A stretch of DNA of 38,784 nucleotides from Aliarcobacter vitoriensis (GCF_003316695.1 NZ_PDKB01000021.1:1-38784); one strand, 5' to 3'; shown: positions 18,950 through 28,296, counted from the stretch's first letter. Numbers and translations are program-made. Notes: a model not told the origin generated them from the sequence alone.

Positions 18950-19948
18950 TTACTTATTTGCTACATAAACAGCTAAATCTACAAGTCTAGCTGAATATCC
19001 CCATTCATTGTCATACCAACTCATAACTTTTATCATATTTCCACCAATTACTTGAGTTAAATCAGAGGCAATAATTGTAGAATTAGTATTTCCAATAATA
19101 TCACTAGATACTAACATATCATTATCAACACTTACAACTCCAGCTAATTCTTTTGATTTTTGAGTAAATAAAGCATTTATTTCTTCTTTTGTTGTATCTT
19201 TTTTTACTAAGAAATTTACATCAACCATTGAAACATTTGGAGTTGGAACTCTTACACTTTGACCGTGAAGTTTTCCTTCAAGCTGAGGCATAATAAGCTT
19301 CATGGCCTTAGCTGCTCCTGTACTTGTAGGTATCATATTTTGTGCACCTGCTCTTGCTCTTCTTTTGTCTGATTTATGTTTTACATCTAAGATATTTTGA
19401 TCATTTGTATATGAGTGAATAGTTGTCATCAAACCTTTTTCTATTCCAAAAGCATCATCAATAATTTTAGCTATTGGACCTAAGCAGTTTGTTGTACAAG
19501 AAGCATTTGATACTATTTTCTCACCATCATAAGTTGATTCATTTACACCTATTACATAAGTTTTTGTATCATCTTTAGCAGGTGCACTCATAACAACTTT
19601 TTTAGCCCCATTATCTATATGAACTTGGCATTTTTCTTTTGTTAAATAAGCTCCTGTACACTCTAAAACAACTTCTGCACCACACTCTTTTGTAAAAGTT
19701 AATTCACTTGCATCTCTTGTTGAATAAAGCTTTGCATTGATTTTTCCCATTTTTAGGTAACCATTTTCAACTTTTACATTACCATCAAAAGTTCCGTGAA
19801 CTGTATCATATTTTGTAATATATTCTAGCATATCAGGTGTTGCTGTGTCATTTATAGCAACTAATTCTATATCGTTTCTGTTAGCTATGATTCTAGCTAC
19901 ACATCTTCCTATTCTTCCAAAACCATTTATTGCAACTTTAATAGCCAT
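18950..19948 (-). CDS. gapA: Glyceraldehyde-3-phosphate dehydrogenase (type I)
   Basis: The 332-residue enzyme has the Rossmann motif INGFGRIGR near the N-terminus, catalytic Cys151 in SNASCTTNC, and the family segments [29 protein letters not shown] and [10 protein letters not shown]. It oxidises or forms glyceraldehyde-3-phosphate at the triose node. It is the first gene of the minus-strand metabolic run. A TAAAAT -10 box and AAAGGG ribosome-binding site precede the ATG. Whether it is used glycolytically or gluconeogenically cannot be told from sequence. Confidence 0.97.
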   Translation of the reverse strand: MAIKVAINGFGRIGRCVARIIANRNDIELVAINDTATPDMLEYITKYDTVHGTFDGNVKVENGYLKMGKINAKLYSTRDASELTFTKECGAEVVLECTGAYLTKEKCQVHIDNGAKKVVMSAPAKDDTKTYVIGVNESTYDGEKIVSNASCTTNCLGPIAKIIDDAFGIEKGLMTTIHSYTNDQNILDVKHKSDKRRARAGAQNMIPTSTGAAKAMKLIMPQLEGKLHGQSVRVPTPNVSMVDVNFLVKKDTTKEEINALFTQKSKELAGVVSVDNDMLVSSDIIGNTNSTIIASDLTQVIGGNMIKVMSWYDNEWGYSARLVDLAVYVANK

Positions 19949-19981
19949 TTTTACCCTTTGTTAAAAATCTAAACGATAGAT

Positions 19982-19987
19982 ATTTTA
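19982..19987 (-). promoter_or_regulatory. -10 box for the gapA operon
   Basis: On the minus strand this is TAAAAT, about 33 bases upstream of the gapA ATG, in the divergent gapA/nadD spacer. No clear -35 box is visible. Confidence 0.4.
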
Positions 19988-19996
19988 TCCAAAAAT

Positions 19997-20005
19997 TGCT
20001 ATAAT
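19997..20005 (+). promoter_or_regulatory. Extended -10 promoter for nadD-rsfS
   Basis: TGCTATAAT matches the extended -10 consensus TGnTATAAT, 34 bases before the nadD TTG start. AGAAGG precedes that start by about 10 bases. Confidence 0.65.
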
Positions 20006-20039
20006 ATTATTTAATTACAAATTAGAAGGTTTTAAATAA

Positions 20040-20588
20040 TTGAAAATTGCAATTTTTGGTGGTAGTTTTGACCCAGTACATATAGCACATGAAACTATCG
20101 TTGAGGTTGCTTTAAAAAATTTAGATATTGATAAATTAATAGTTGTTCCAACGTATTTAAATCCATTTAAAACTAGTTTTTATTTAGAACCTAAATTTAG
20201 ATTTGAACTATTAAAGAAAGTTTTTTTACCATATCCAAATGTAGAAATTTGTGATTATGAAATAAAAAATGATAAAGTAAGCTATACGTATGAAACTGTT
20301 AGCTACATAAAATCTTTGTATAAGCCTTCTAAAGTATATTTTATAATTGGTGAAGATAATGTAAGAAATCTTCATAAATGGTATAAAATAGAAGAGTTAA
20401 AAAGAGAAGTTGAGTTTGTTGTTGCAACAAGAGTTGGATTTAATCAAAATATTGAAGATTTTAAAATCTTAGATATAAATATTGATATTAGTTCAACAAA
20501 TTTAAGAGAACAAATTGATTTAAAATTTGTTCCAAAAGCAATACAAGAAGATATATTAAATTTACAAAAAGGTAGAAAAATTGAGTAG
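20040..20588 (+). CDS. nadD: Nicotinate-nucleotide adenylyltransferase
   Basis: The 182-residue nucleotidyltransferase joins ATP and nicotinate mononucleotide in NAD synthesis. The N-terminus KIAIFGGSFDPVHIAHE carries the family's (T/H)xGH site, here HIAH with Ala in place of Gly. ISSTNLRE near the C-terminus is the second nucleotide-binding motif. The start is TTG at 20040; no ATG lies nearby, and the conserved motif begins at codon 2. Its last 8 bases overlap the start of rsfS, the common nadD-rsfS pairing. Confidence 0.92.
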   Translation: MKIAIFGGSFDPVHIAHETIVEVALKNLDIDKLIVVPTYLNPFKTSFYLEPKFRFELLKKVFLPYPNVEICDYEIKNDKVSYTYETVSYIKSLYKPSKVYFIIGEDNVRNLHKWYKIEELKREVEFVVATRVGFNQNIEDFKILDINIDISSTNLREQIDLKFVPKAIQEDILNLQKGRKIE

Positions 20589-20907
20589 TAGAGTAGAAAA
20601 TATTAAAAATATTTTAGATGATAAAAAAGCAGTAGATATAGATGTTTTTGATTTAACTGACAAAGAATATTTGGTTGATTATGTTGTTATTGCAACAACG
20701 CTAAATCCAAGACATGGTGCAGCACTTTTAGACAATCTCAAAATAGAACTAAAACCAAAAGGTGAAGAGTTTTTAAGAGTTGATGAAGATGAAAATTGGA
20801 CTGTTATAGATTTAGGTGATATTTTTATACATCTAATGAGTGAAAAATATAGAGAAAAATACAACATAGAAGACTTCTTGAAAGATTTTCAAAGACCTAA
20901 AAACTAA
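20581..20907 (+). CDS. rsfS: Ribosomal silencing factor RsfS
   Basis: The 108-residue product matches the RsfS/Iojap family, which binds ribosomal protein uL14 and blocks subunit joining when nutrients are scarce. Conserved segments are VDIDVFDLTDKEYLVDYVVI, DEDENWTVIDLGDIFIHLM and the C-terminal EKYREKYNIEDF. The start is TTG at 20581, inside the end of nadD, so it is probably translated by coupling. A large hairpin follows the stop. Confidence 0.92.
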   Translation: MSSRVENIKNILDDKKAVDIDVFDLTDKEYLVDYVVIATTLNPRHGAALLDNLKIELKPKGEEFLRVDEDENWTVIDLGDIFIHLMSEKYREKYNIEDFLKDFQRPKN

Positions 20908-20914
20908 AAGCTTT

Positions 20915-20968
20915 GGAAATTAGACTTTAGCAAATCATAATTTATGATTATACTAAAGTTTTGTTTCC
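20915..20968. terminator. Bidirectional terminator between rsfS and argS
   Basis: A long interrupted stem has three paired blocks: 20915-20919 with 20964-20968, 20924-20930 with 20953-20959, and 20933-20939 with 20943-20949. It lies between two convergent stop codons (20907 and 20974), so it can serve both strands. Confidence 0.75.
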
Positions 20969-20973
20969 TAAGA

Positions 20974-22563
20974 TTACATAATCTCTTTTGCTTTTATTCC
21001 AAGTAGTTCTAATCCTACATTTAGGCTTAGTTTTACCATACTTAAAACTTTTAAGTATGCTTTTTCATCATCACTTCCTATGATTTTGTGTTCATTGTAA
21101 AATTTATGTACACTTGAAGCTAAGTTATATAAATATTCAGTGATTTTTTGCATATCTCTTTTATTAAAACTTTCAACTAAAATTGATTGTAAAAGTAGGG
21201 CTTCATATACTAAATTTAAAGCATCACTATTTAAGTTTTCAAAATTTATATTTTTTATATCATCACTTGAGATACCAGATTTTACAAAAACCTGATTTAT
21301 TCTAGCATGTGCATAGTTTATATAAAAAATTGGATTTGAAGAGTCTTGATTCTTTAACATATCAATATCAAACTCCAAGTGAGTATCACTTTTTTTAGTT
21401 AAAAATACAAATCTTAAAGCGTCACTACCAATTTCTTCAAGTACATCCGACATAAGAATTACATTTCCTGCTCTTTTACTCATTTTATAAGGTTCACCAC
21501 CTTTTAAAAGTTGTACCATTTGAGATAAAATAACTTCTAGTTTTGAAGAGTCATTTCCTAAAAATTCAATAGCAGCTTTTACTCTTGTGATATATCCGTG
21601 GTGATCAGCACCCCAAATATTTATATATTTGTCAAAATTTCTATCAAATTTATTTTTATGGTAGATTATATCTCCTGCAAGATATGTAGGAATTCCATTT
21701 TCTCTTACAACAACTCTATCGCTATCATCACCATATTTTGTTGATTGAAGATATACTTTTTCATCTTTTGTATAAAGTGAGCCATTTTTTTCTAAAACAT
21801 TTTTTGTACTATTCCAAGAACTATATAAAGATTTTTCAGATACAAAATTTTCAAATTCAACACCTAAATCTTTTAAATCTTTAACAATGATTTGCATTAC
21901 AATATCTTTAGCGAATAGTGCTAATTCTTTAAATCTATTTTCATCATATATGATATCTTTTCCAAATTTTTCAATAATTTGTTGTGCAATATCAACTAAA
22001 TATTCTCCACGATAGTAGCTTTCAGGGTATTCTACAACTTCATTAAATATAAAATCTCTTGCAGCTAAACTTACTGAAATTCCAAGTAAGTCCATCTGTG
22101 CTCCAGCATCATTTATATAATACTCTGTTGTTATATCATATCCTAAATATTTTCCAACTCTAGCTAAACTATCACCAAAAATAGCTCCTCTTGCATGTCC
22201 TATATGCAATGGTCCTGTTGGATTTGCTGAAACATATTCAAGTAAGATTTTTTCATTTTTTTTATCTTCTTTAGCAAAAGAATTACCATTTTTTAGTGCA
22301 GTATCAACTAAAGATTGTAAAAACTTTCTTGATAAAGTAAAGTTAATAAATCCTTTAATAGATTCAATTTTTTCAAATAAATCTTTGTTTTCAAGTTTTA
22401 CAACTAATTCATCAGCAATTTGCATAGGAGATTTTTTTAACTCTTTTGCTAAACCAAATGCAACAGGAGTTGCATAGTGTCCCAAAGAAATATCTTTAGG
22501 CTTTTCTAAAACAATATTTGTTTGTAAAATATTTTCTATATACTCTTTAACTAAATTTTGCAA
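20974..22563 (-). CDS. argS: Arginyl-tRNA synthetase
   Basis: The 529-residue class I synthetase charges tRNA-Arg. The N-terminal additional domain ends near INFTLSRKFL. The class I HIGH motif lies in SANPTGPLHIGHARGA, and KMSKR appears in YKMSKRAGNVI. The C-terminal DALR anticodon-binding domain includes SSVHKFYNEHKI. The start is TTG at 22563 with AAGAG 7 bases upstream. It is the last gene of the ctpA-to-argS run, 10 bases after tatA. Confidence 0.96.
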   Translation of the reverse strand: MQNLVKEYIENILQTNIVLEKPKDISLGHYATPVAFGLAKELKKSPMQIADELVVKLENKDLFEKIESIKGFINFTLSRKFLQSLVDTALKNGNSFAKEDKKNEKILLEYVSANPTGPLHIGHARGAIFGDSLARVGKYLGYDITTEYYINDAGAQMDLLGISVSLAARDFIFNEVVEYPESYYRGEYLVDIAQQIIEKFGKDIIYDENRFKELALFAKDIVMQIIVKDLKDLGVEFENFVSEKSLYSSWNSTKNVLEKNGSLYTKDEKVYLQSTKYGDDSDRVVVRENGIPTYLAGDIIYHKNKFDRNFDKYINIWGADHHGYITRVKAAIEFLGNDSSKLEVILSQMVQLLKGGEPYKMSKRAGNVILMSDVLEEIGSDALRFVFLTKKSDTHLEFDIDMLKNQDSSNPIFYINYAHARINQVFVKSGISSDDIKNINFENLNSDALNLVYEALLLQSILVESFNKRDMQKITEYLYNLASSVHKFYNEHKIIGSDDEKAYLKVLSMVKLSLNVGLELLGIKAKEIM

Positions 22564-22573
22564 TGTTTTACTC

Positions 22574-22816
22574 TTATGCTTCTTTTTTTGGTTCTGTTGT
22601 AGATTGAGTTGAAGTTGTTTTTGCTTCAGCCTTTTTTTCTACTTCTTCTACTTTTGTAGCTGTAGCAACTTCTTCTTCATCTTCTTTTACAGCTTTTTTA
22701 AAGTTTTTTATTCCACTACCTAAACCTTTAGCTAGTTCTGGTATTTTTTTACCACCAAATAAAATTAATACGATTAAAACAATTACCAACAATTGCATTC
22801 CACTTGGCATACCCAT
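22574..22816 (-). CDS. tatA: Twin-arginine translocase subunit TatA
   Basis: The 80-residue product has one N-terminal membrane helix (about 7-21), the hinge [14 protein letters not shown], an amphipathic helix with GIKNFKKAV, and a charged Glu/Lys/Thr-rich tail. TatA oligomers form the pore for folded proteins exported with RR signal peptides. tatBC are not in the window. It has its own TATAAT (22846-22851) and AAGGA site, so it is probably also transcribed separately from the upstream genes. Confidence 0.93.
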   Translation of the reverse strand: MGMPSGMQLLVIVLIVLILFGGKKIPELAKGLGSGIKNFKKAVKEDEEEVATATKVEEVEKKAEAKTTSTQSTTEPKKEA

Positions 22817-22845
22817 AAATTATCCTTTTTTTTGATATAACAAAT

Positions 22846-22851
22846 ATTATA
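22846..22851 (-). promoter_or_regulatory. -10 box for tatA-argS
   Basis: TATAAT on the minus strand, 29 bases before the tatA ATG, lies in the 59-base gap after crcB. Confidence 0.55.
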
Positions 22852-22875
22852 ACTTGATATTGCTTAAAATTTTTT

Positions 22876-23262
22876 CTATTTGAAGATAATTTGTGCTAAT
22901 TTAACACCTATTAAAACAGCAAAAATTGAACCAAATAAGTTACTTAAAATATTTAATATTGTAAGGCTAAATGAAGTTTGATATAGTAAATAATTATCTA
23001 AAGCAAATGTAGAAAAAGTAGTTAATCCACCTAAAAATCCAGTGATTAAAAGAAATCTTATATTATCTGAAATAATATAAGATTGAAAGTATATATACAA
23101 AAAACCAATCATTAATGAACCAATTAAATTCACAACTAGAATTCCTAAAGGAAAATCAGCTGGATAGTATTTTTGCTGAAAAAAAACTGTAAAATATCTT
23201 AAAATTGAACCTAAAGCTCCACCAACTCCAACAGCAAGAATTACTTGGTAATTAGGAAACAT
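22876..23262 (-). CDS. crcB: Fluoride channel CrcB/FluC
   Basis: The product has four membrane helices. Signatures are GGALGSILRY in helix 1, the asparagine in VVNLIGSLMIG, and GFLGGLTTFSTF, the conserved Phe/Thr/Ser track of FluC pores. Dual-topology dimers export fluoride. The ATG at 23262 (129 residues, 11-base overlap with plsC) is preferred. An in-frame TTG at 23283 would add seven basic residues and overlap plsC by 32 bases. No fluoride-riboswitch-like leader was noticed, and none would fit within this overlap. Confidence 0.9.
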   Translation of the reverse strand: MFPNYQVILAVGVGGALGSILRYFTVFFQQKYYPADFPLGILVVNLIGSLMIGFLYIYFQSYIISDNIRFLLITGFLGGLTTFSTFALDNYLLYQTSFSLTILNILSNLFGSIFAVLIGVKLAQIIFK

Positions 23263-23938
23263 AGTTTTTATACTCTTTTTCAAACACCTCTTTCATATGT
23301 TTTTGAGTATCTTCATACCAAGAAGTATCTTTACTTGCTTGAACTGGTTCTAGGTATACAACTTTTACAACTCCAGGAGAAGCTTCCATTTTTTGTGAAT
23401 TTATAATATTTCTTGTATTAAACATTACAACTGGTTGAACTTTTAAATTGTATTTATTTCCAACCATTTTAGCTCCAGCTTTAAATTCTCCAATAAAAGT
23501 TCCATCACTTCTTGTACCTTCTGGAAACATAGCAATTGGACGACCTTTTTGTAATCTATCTTTTACTTCACCTAAAAGATGAATAAGCCCAGCTTTATTC
23601 TCTCTATCTACACTTATCATTTTTGGAGCTTTTATAATATGTCCGAAAAAGAAAAGGTCTGTTATCTCTTTTTTTGCAACCCACGCAATATGCCTACTAT
23701 GAATATGTTCCATTACAATAATATCTAACATCGATTGATGATTGATGATTATTAAATTACAACTTTCATCTAGTTTCCCCTCTTGTTCTAGTTTTATTCC
23801 CAAAAAATACATTTGAACACTCATCCATATTTTTATAACTTTATGAGCATGATTTCTAAATAGATACATAAAAAATACAACAATAGCAACACTTATTGAA
23901 AATTGAATAAATACTATTAAGCCTCTAATTTTTCTCAA
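23252..23938 (-). CDS. plsC: 1-acyl-sn-glycerol-3-phosphate acyltransferase
   Basis: The 228-residue membrane-associated enzyme acylates lysophosphatidic acid to phosphatidic acid. The HX4D catalytic motif is NHQSMLD (His67, Asp72), and the substrate-binding motif is FPEGTRSDGT (about 138-147). One N-terminal membrane helix covers about residues 8-27. The start is TTG at 23936-23938, supported by AGGAGG 6 bases upstream that lies inside the end of the preceding gene, with which it overlaps by 14 bases. Confidence 0.93.
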   Translation of the reverse strand: MRKIRGLIVFIQFSISVAIVVFFMYLFRNHAHKVIKIWMSVQMYFLGIKLEQEGKLDESCNLIIINHQSMLDIIVMEHIHSRHIAWVAKKEITDLFFFGHIIKAPKMISVDRENKAGLIHLLGEVKDRLQKGRPIAMFPEGTRSDGTFIGEFKAGAKMVGNKYNLKVQPVVMFNTRNIINSQKMEASPGVVKVVYLEPVQASKDTSWYEDTQKHMKEVFEKEYKNYVS

Positions 23939-24992
23939 AACTTTCCTCCTTTATCCAACCAATAAAGCCATTTTCAGTACATAAAACTTTTATAAAATGC
24001 TCTTTTTTCTCTAAAATTTCTACTTTCATATCCTTTTCTGCTTTAAAAAAAACAGTTGAATTTTTTGTAGGTAAAATGTATACTAAAGAATCTTGTTTTA
24101 TTATTCCTTCTTGATGAGGTAAATTATAAATAATAGCAACAATCAATGAAATAAGTGTTAAAACTAATAAAACTTTCCATCTTTTCCATATAAATAAAAT
24201 TAAAAATAAAACAAAAACAACAATTGCTGCTATTTTTTTATATTTCTCAAAAGTTGAATCATTTGGATTCAAATCAGTTTGTGTACTTACTAATTCATTT
24301 TGTAGTATAAGAGGTATTTTTATCTCTTTAAAACTATTTGAATTTGAGTTAAAATATGTAAAAACAAGGTTTTTTTGATAAATAGGAGTTACAAAATAAT
24401 AAACAAGATTTTCAATATTTTCCCACTCTTTCAAACTCGAAATTCCTTGTTCTTCAATCTCTTTTAGAGAAAAATCAGACAAGTTTGAATTTATCGCATC
24501 AATATCTATTATTGTAAGAGCATCATTATTATTGTATTGTCTTGTCTTGTATGCTTTCACAATAACATTCTCAGCAATTATATTTGCATATCTTTCATCA
24601 CTTTTACCAATATTTGCAAATTTAATATTTGGAATTTCAAGTGTACTAGTATCTATAATATTATTTGCATTTACTAAGCTTATATCAAATGTAGGCAATG
24701 AAAATTTAGACGATTTTACTTTAAAATAGTAGCTATTTGTATATGTATCATTTGAAATTGCTTTCCACTTTGAATCAGGATTTAAAATCTCAATATTTGA
24801 AGAATTAGAAAAACTTGTTTTCAAGTCAGTAAAATTATTTGTAGTAACTAATGCTTCGATTTTAATTTCAAATTTTTGATTTTTGTGAATATTTGTTGGG
24901 ACTTTAGTAGATGATAGATATAGATTTTTTGCCCCAAATAAATTTATTGCAAATATAGAAAAAAAAGTTAAAATTAAAAATATCTTTTTCAT
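23925..24992 (-). CDS. Membrane-anchored periplasmic protein with C-terminal SH3-like domain
   Basis: The 355-residue product has a signal peptide (about 1-20, ending LFGA) and a beta-rich periplasmic region (about 21-250) with a BatD-like look: repeated beta strands and no cysteines. Two adjacent membrane helices follow (about 252-271 and 272-290), then a bacterial SH3-type domain (about 300-352) ending GFIGWIKEESF. SH3b domains often bind peptidoglycan, but after an even number of helices the side on which it lies depends on signal cleavage. It overlaps plsC and follows purQ. Function unknown. Confidence 0.7.
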   Translation of the reverse strand: MKKIFLILTFFSIFAINLFGAKNLYLSSTKVPTNIHKNQKFEIKIEALVTTNNFTDLKTSFSNSSNIEILNPDSKWKAISNDTYTNSYYFKVKSSKFSLPTFDISLVNANNIIDTSTLEIPNIKFANIGKSDERYANIIAENVIVKAYKTRQYNNNDALTIIDIDAINSNLSDFSLKEIEEQGISSLKEWENIENLVYYFVTPIYQKNLVFTYFNSNSNSFKEIKIPLILQNELVSTQTDLNPNDSTFEKYKKIAAIVVFVLFLILFIWKRWKVLLVLTLISLIVAIIYNLPHQEGIIKQDSLVYILPTKNSTVFFKAEKDMKVEILEKKEHFIKVLCTENGFIGWIKEESFEKN

Positions 24993-25016
24993 AATTAATT
25001 AAAATAGAGATTCTCC

Positions 25017-25688
25017 CTATTTTAAAAAACCTCTCAACATATTTACACCATCTGTTGAACCTAAAATATCTTCTATAGCTCGTTCGGGGTGAGGCATAAG
25101 TCCAAAAACATTTCTCTCTTTATTACAAATTCCAGCAATATTTGAAACTGAACCATTCATATTTGATAAATTTCCATTTGAATCACAATATTTTAATAGT
25201 ATTTGGTTGTTTTCTTCTAAATCTTTTAGTCCATTCTCATCTATAAAATAATTTCCGTCATGATGAGCAACAGGTATATTTACAACATCATTTACATTCA
25301 ATAGCTGTAAAAATGTATTGTTATTGTTTACTACTTTTAAATTATGATGTTTAGAAATAAAGTGTAAAGTATCATTTCTTTTCATAGCTCCTGGTAATAA
25401 TCCAGCTTCTAATAATATTTGAAAACCATTACAAATACCTAAAACTTTTCCACCATTTTGTGCAAATTTTTTTACATCTTCCATAATATTTGCAAATCTA
25501 GCAATAGCACCACTTCTTAAATAATCTCCATAAGAAAATCCACCTGGAACTACAACTAAATCAGTATTCTCTGGAAGTTTTGTTTCTTTATGCCAAATTA
25601 CATTAACTTCACAACCTAATTTTTCAAAAGCATATTTTGCATCAAATTCACAGTTTGTCCCTGGAAATTGTAGAACTGCTACTTTCAT
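25017..25688 (-). CDS. purQ: Phosphoribosylformylglycinamidine synthase, glutaminase subunit
   Basis: The 223-residue class I glutamine amidotransferase has nucleophile Cys86 in LGICNGFQIL and the catalytic His/Glu in MPHPERA. The N-terminus KVAVLQFPGTNCE and VPGGFSYGDYLR are PurQ signatures. It supplies ammonia to PurL for step four of purine synthesis, with PurS as a bridge. It follows purS by 2 bases. purL is not in the window. Confidence 0.96.
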   Translation of the reverse strand: MKVAVLQFPGTNCEFDAKYAFEKLGCEVNVIWHKETKLPENTDLVVVPGGFSYGDYLRSGAIARFANIMEDVKKFAQNGGKVLGICNGFQILLEAGLLPGAMKRNDTLHFISKHHNLKVVNNNNTFLQLLNVNDVVNIPVAHHDGNYFIDENGLKDLEENNQILLKYCDSNGNLSNMNGSVSNIAGICNKERNVFGLMPHPERAIEDILGSTDGVNMLRGFLK

Positions 25689-25690
25689 AA

Positions 25691-25936
25691 TTAACCTACT
25701 ATTTCTATTGTGTAATCTTCAATCACCGTATTTGCTAAAAGTTTTTCACACATTTTTGTAACTTCAATTTTTGCACTATTTTCATCATCTGAATTTAGTT
25801 CAATTATTATTTGTTTTCCAACTCTAACATCAGAGATTAAATCTTTAAATCCAAGTGTTCCTAAAGCATGATTTATTGCTTTCCCTTGATCATCTAAAAC
25901 ACCTTTTTTTAAACCTACATTCACTATTGCTTTCAT
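25691..25936 (-). CDS. purS: Phosphoribosylformylglycinamidine synthase subunit PurS
   Basis: The 81-residue product matches PurS: VNVGLKKGVLDDQGKAINHAL and VRVGKQIIIEL. It joins PurQ and PurL in the small-type FGAM synthase complex. The ATG at 25934-25936 is chosen over an in-frame TTG at 25978, because the family N-terminus is KAIVNV and AAGG lies about 10 bases before this ATG. It lies between purC and purQ. Confidence 0.93.
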   Translation of the reverse strand: MKAIVNVGLKKGVLDDQGKAINHALGTLGFKDLISDVRVGKQIIIELNSDDENSAKIEVTKMCEKLLANTVIEDYTIEIVG

Positions 25937-25982
25937 TTTATTATTACCTTTTAAGTTGTTTTTTTGGATTATATCCAATTTT

Positions 25983-26936
25983 TTATTTGCTTAATCTTTC
26001 TAAAATTGTGCTATAACCACTCAAAATTTTATCTTTTATCTCTTTTGGAACATTAACTTCAAGTTTTTCACCAGTTTTCAATGATTTAGCTTGTTCTTTC
26101 CAATTACTTGCTTTTCCAAAGTCTCTTAAGATTTGTTTATCCATAGAAGTAAAATTTTCTTCTTCAAAATCTTCTCTTGCTATAAATCTTGAACTTTCTG
26201 GAGTTAAAACTTCATCTCCTAAAACCCATTCACCAGCACTATTTACAAAAATCTCAAACTTTGTATCAACTACAACAATACCTCTTTCATAAGCAAAAGT
26301 AGTAAAATCTTTAAATAGTTTTTCTAAGCTAGAGATTATTTCAGGAAAAGTATCTTTTACTTTTTGTGAATTTAAAGGAATATCTTTAACTCCTTTTGTA
26401 GTAGGTGTAAATAGTGGAGTTTCAAATTTATGCCATTGTTTTAAATTTGAAGGAAGATTTAATCCATAAGGATCTATACCATTTTGACATGCATCTAATA
26501 AAGAACCAGTTAGATAATTCCTAAAAATTAATTCAAACTGAACAACCTCATTATCAATGTTTGCTTCCAATGGTTTACAAAGTTCCATCAATTGACATCT
26601 TGGATAAACTTTTAAAGCTTTATCAACAGTTTGTGATAATATAGCAGTTCTTATCCCAGATTTTTTAGCAAAATCTGCTCCAAAATTTGAAATTGAAGTT
26701 TGGATTATACCTTTTCCTTCTATTTCTAAATTTAAAGGAATATCAAAAACAGAAGTTCTATCACTTCTTACAAGTAGAGTTTTTGCCTCATCACCTGGGC
26801 AACTATATAAATCAGCATTCTTACCTATATAAAATAGATTGTAACCAATACTTTCTAGCTCATCTATCCCTTTTTTATTTGTAGTTTTTTTTGATTCTGG
26901 CCAAAGACCAAGTTTTTTAATCTCTTCTATTCTCAT
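25983..26936 (-). CDS. purC: SAICAR synthase
   Basis: The 317-residue product joins aspartate to CAIR in purine synthesis. Family segments are VRSDRTSVFDIPLNLEIEGKG, FRNYLTGSLLDACQNG, GVVVVDTKFEIF-like text and LTPESSRF. It is longer than the ~237-residue form of most bacteria and nearer to the ~300-residue (Ade1-like) form. It lies 8 bases after ctpA and just before purS-purQ, so three purine genes share this transcript. Confidence 0.93.
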   Translation of the reverse strand: MRIEEIKKLGLWPESKKTTNKKGIDELESIGYNLFYIGKNADLYSCPGDEAKTLLVRSDRTSVFDIPLNLEIEGKGIIQTSISNFGADFAKKSGIRTAILSQTVDKALKVYPRCQLMELCKPLEANIDNEVVQFELIFRNYLTGSLLDACQNGIDPYGLNLPSNLKQWHKFETPLFTPTTKGVKDIPLNSQKVKDTFPEIISSLEKLFKDFTTFAYERGIVVVDTKFEIFVNSAGEWVLGDEVLTPESSRFIAREDFEEENFTSMDKQILRDFGKASNWKEQAKSLKTGEKLEVNVPKEIKDKILSGYSTILERLSK

Positions 26937-26944
26937 AAAACTTC

Positions 26945-28258
26945 CTATTTATTCATTATAATTAAACTTTTTAATATCGCTAATGATGTATTTAATTGAT
27001 TATCTTCAAGTAAATCTTCTTTTGATATTGTTGTTTTGCTTTCATCTTTTATAGCTTTTTCTTCTTTTTTTAGTGCTTCATCTTTTTTATCAACAACTTT
27101 TTCTAGTTCACCTTCAAGATGCTTTTTCAAATCAGCCTCTTTTATTTTTAAAGAGTTATCATCATTTTGTACAACTTTTCCAGCACTTACTATAATATCA
27201 GGAGTTACTCCTAATGCTTGAATTGTTCTTCCACTTGGTAAGTAATACTTTGCAATAGTTAATTTTATATTTTCTGTTCTTTCGTTATCTATTGGTAATA
27301 CTGCTTGAACTGAACCTTTACCAAAAGTTTTTTCTCCAATAACAACTGCTCTTTTGTGATCTTGTAAAGAACCACTAACAATTTCTGAAGCTGAAGCTGA
27401 ACCTTCATTTACTAGAACAACTAAAGGTAAATCTGTTTTCGTACCAAATTTTGTAGCTTCAAATTTCTCTTCATCTGAAGCATCTCTTCCTTTTTGTGAA
27501 ACAATCACACCACTTTTTACAAACATATCAACAACACCGATAGCTTGATTTAATAATCCACCAGGATTATTTCTTAAATCTAAAATAATTCCTTTTGCAT
27601 TTTTATTTTCTTTTATAGCTTTTTCTAGTTCTGTTGAAACTTTTGTATCAAAACTTGAGATTCTGAGGTATAAAATATCTTCATCTTCTATTTTTTTAGC
27701 AAAAACAGATTGAACTTTGATAATATCCCTTTGAAGTTTAAACTCTAATGGTTTCAATTCACCTTTTCTTACAACAGTTATCGCTATGTCAGTTTTTGGT
27801 TCACCTCTCATCATATTTACAGCTTCGTCTAAAGTCATTCCAATAGTAGAAGTTTCATTTATTTTTAAAATAATATCAAGAGATTTAATACCTGCTTTAT
27901 ATGCTGGAGTATCATCTATTGGAGATATAACAGTTAAAGCTCCATCTCTCATACCTACAGTTATTCCAAGTCCACCAAACTCTCCTTGAGTTTGAATACT
28001 CATCTCTTTACTTGCTTTTTTATCTAAATAGCTAGAGTGTGCATCAAGCTCTTGCATCAATCCTTTTAATGTTTTATCAACAATTTCTTGTAATTTTATA
28101 TCATCAACATAATATTTTTCAACAGTACCTATTACCTTTGTTAATTTTGATAAAGATTCAAATCTTGTTTGTTCATTTTCTTTTGGTTTTGTGTCTTTTG
28201 CAAATATATTTTGAGATAGTACAAATGCAATAGTAGAAGCTATTAATAGTTTATTCAT
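26945..28258 (-). CDS. ctpA: Carboxy-terminal processing protease (S41, CtpA-like)
   Basis: The product has 437 residues from the ATG at 28258. An in-frame TTG at 28291 would put eleven residues before the signal peptide, and AAGGAT precedes the ATG. A signal peptide (1 to about 20, ending IFA) is followed by a helical N-region, a PDZ domain (about 90-170, with GLGITVG) and the S41 core. Ser289 in NEGSASASE and Lys314 in TFGKGSVQ form the Ser-Lys dyad, by spacing from E. coli Prc. LDLRNNPGG is also typical. A long Lys/Glu/Asp-rich helix follows near the C-terminus. Periplasmic proteolysis of tails or cell-wall enzymes is the family role. It is the first gene of the run to argS. Confidence 0.94.
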   Translation of the reverse strand: MNKLLIASTIAFVLSQNIFAKDTKPKENEQTRFESLSKLTKVIGTVEKYYVDDIKLQEIVDKTLKGLMQELDAHSSYLDKKASKEMSIQTQGEFGGLGITVGMRDGALTVISPIDDTPAYKAGIKSLDIILKINETSTIGMTLDEAVNMMRGEPKTDIAITVVRKGELKPLEFKLQRDIIKVQSVFAKKIEDEDILYLRISSFDTKVSTELEKAIKENKNAKGIILDLRNNPGGLLNQAIGVVDMFVKSGVIVSQKGRDASDEEKFEATKFGTKTDLPLVVLVNEGSASASEIVSGSLQDHKRAVVIGEKTFGKGSVQAVLPIDNERTENIKLTIAKYYLPSGRTIQALGVTPDIIVSAGKVVQNDDNSLKIKEADLKKHLEGELEKVVDKKDEALKKEEKAIKDESKTTISKEDLLEDNQLNTSLAILKSLIIMNK

Positions 28259-28290
28259 CTTATAATAATCCTTAAAATTTATAGGTGGCA

Positions 28291-28296
28291 ATTATA
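28291..28296 (-). promoter_or_regulatory. -10 box for the ctpA-purCSQ-plsC-crcB run
   Basis: TATAAT on the minus strand, preceded by TTG, lies 32 bases before the ctpA ATG in the divergent spacer with the yfgM-like gene. Confidence 0.6.

Noticed and set aside
22852-23283. Fluoride riboswitch near crcB
   Set aside because: crcB overlaps plsC, so there is no leader space, and no riboswitch-like pseudoknot was seen.
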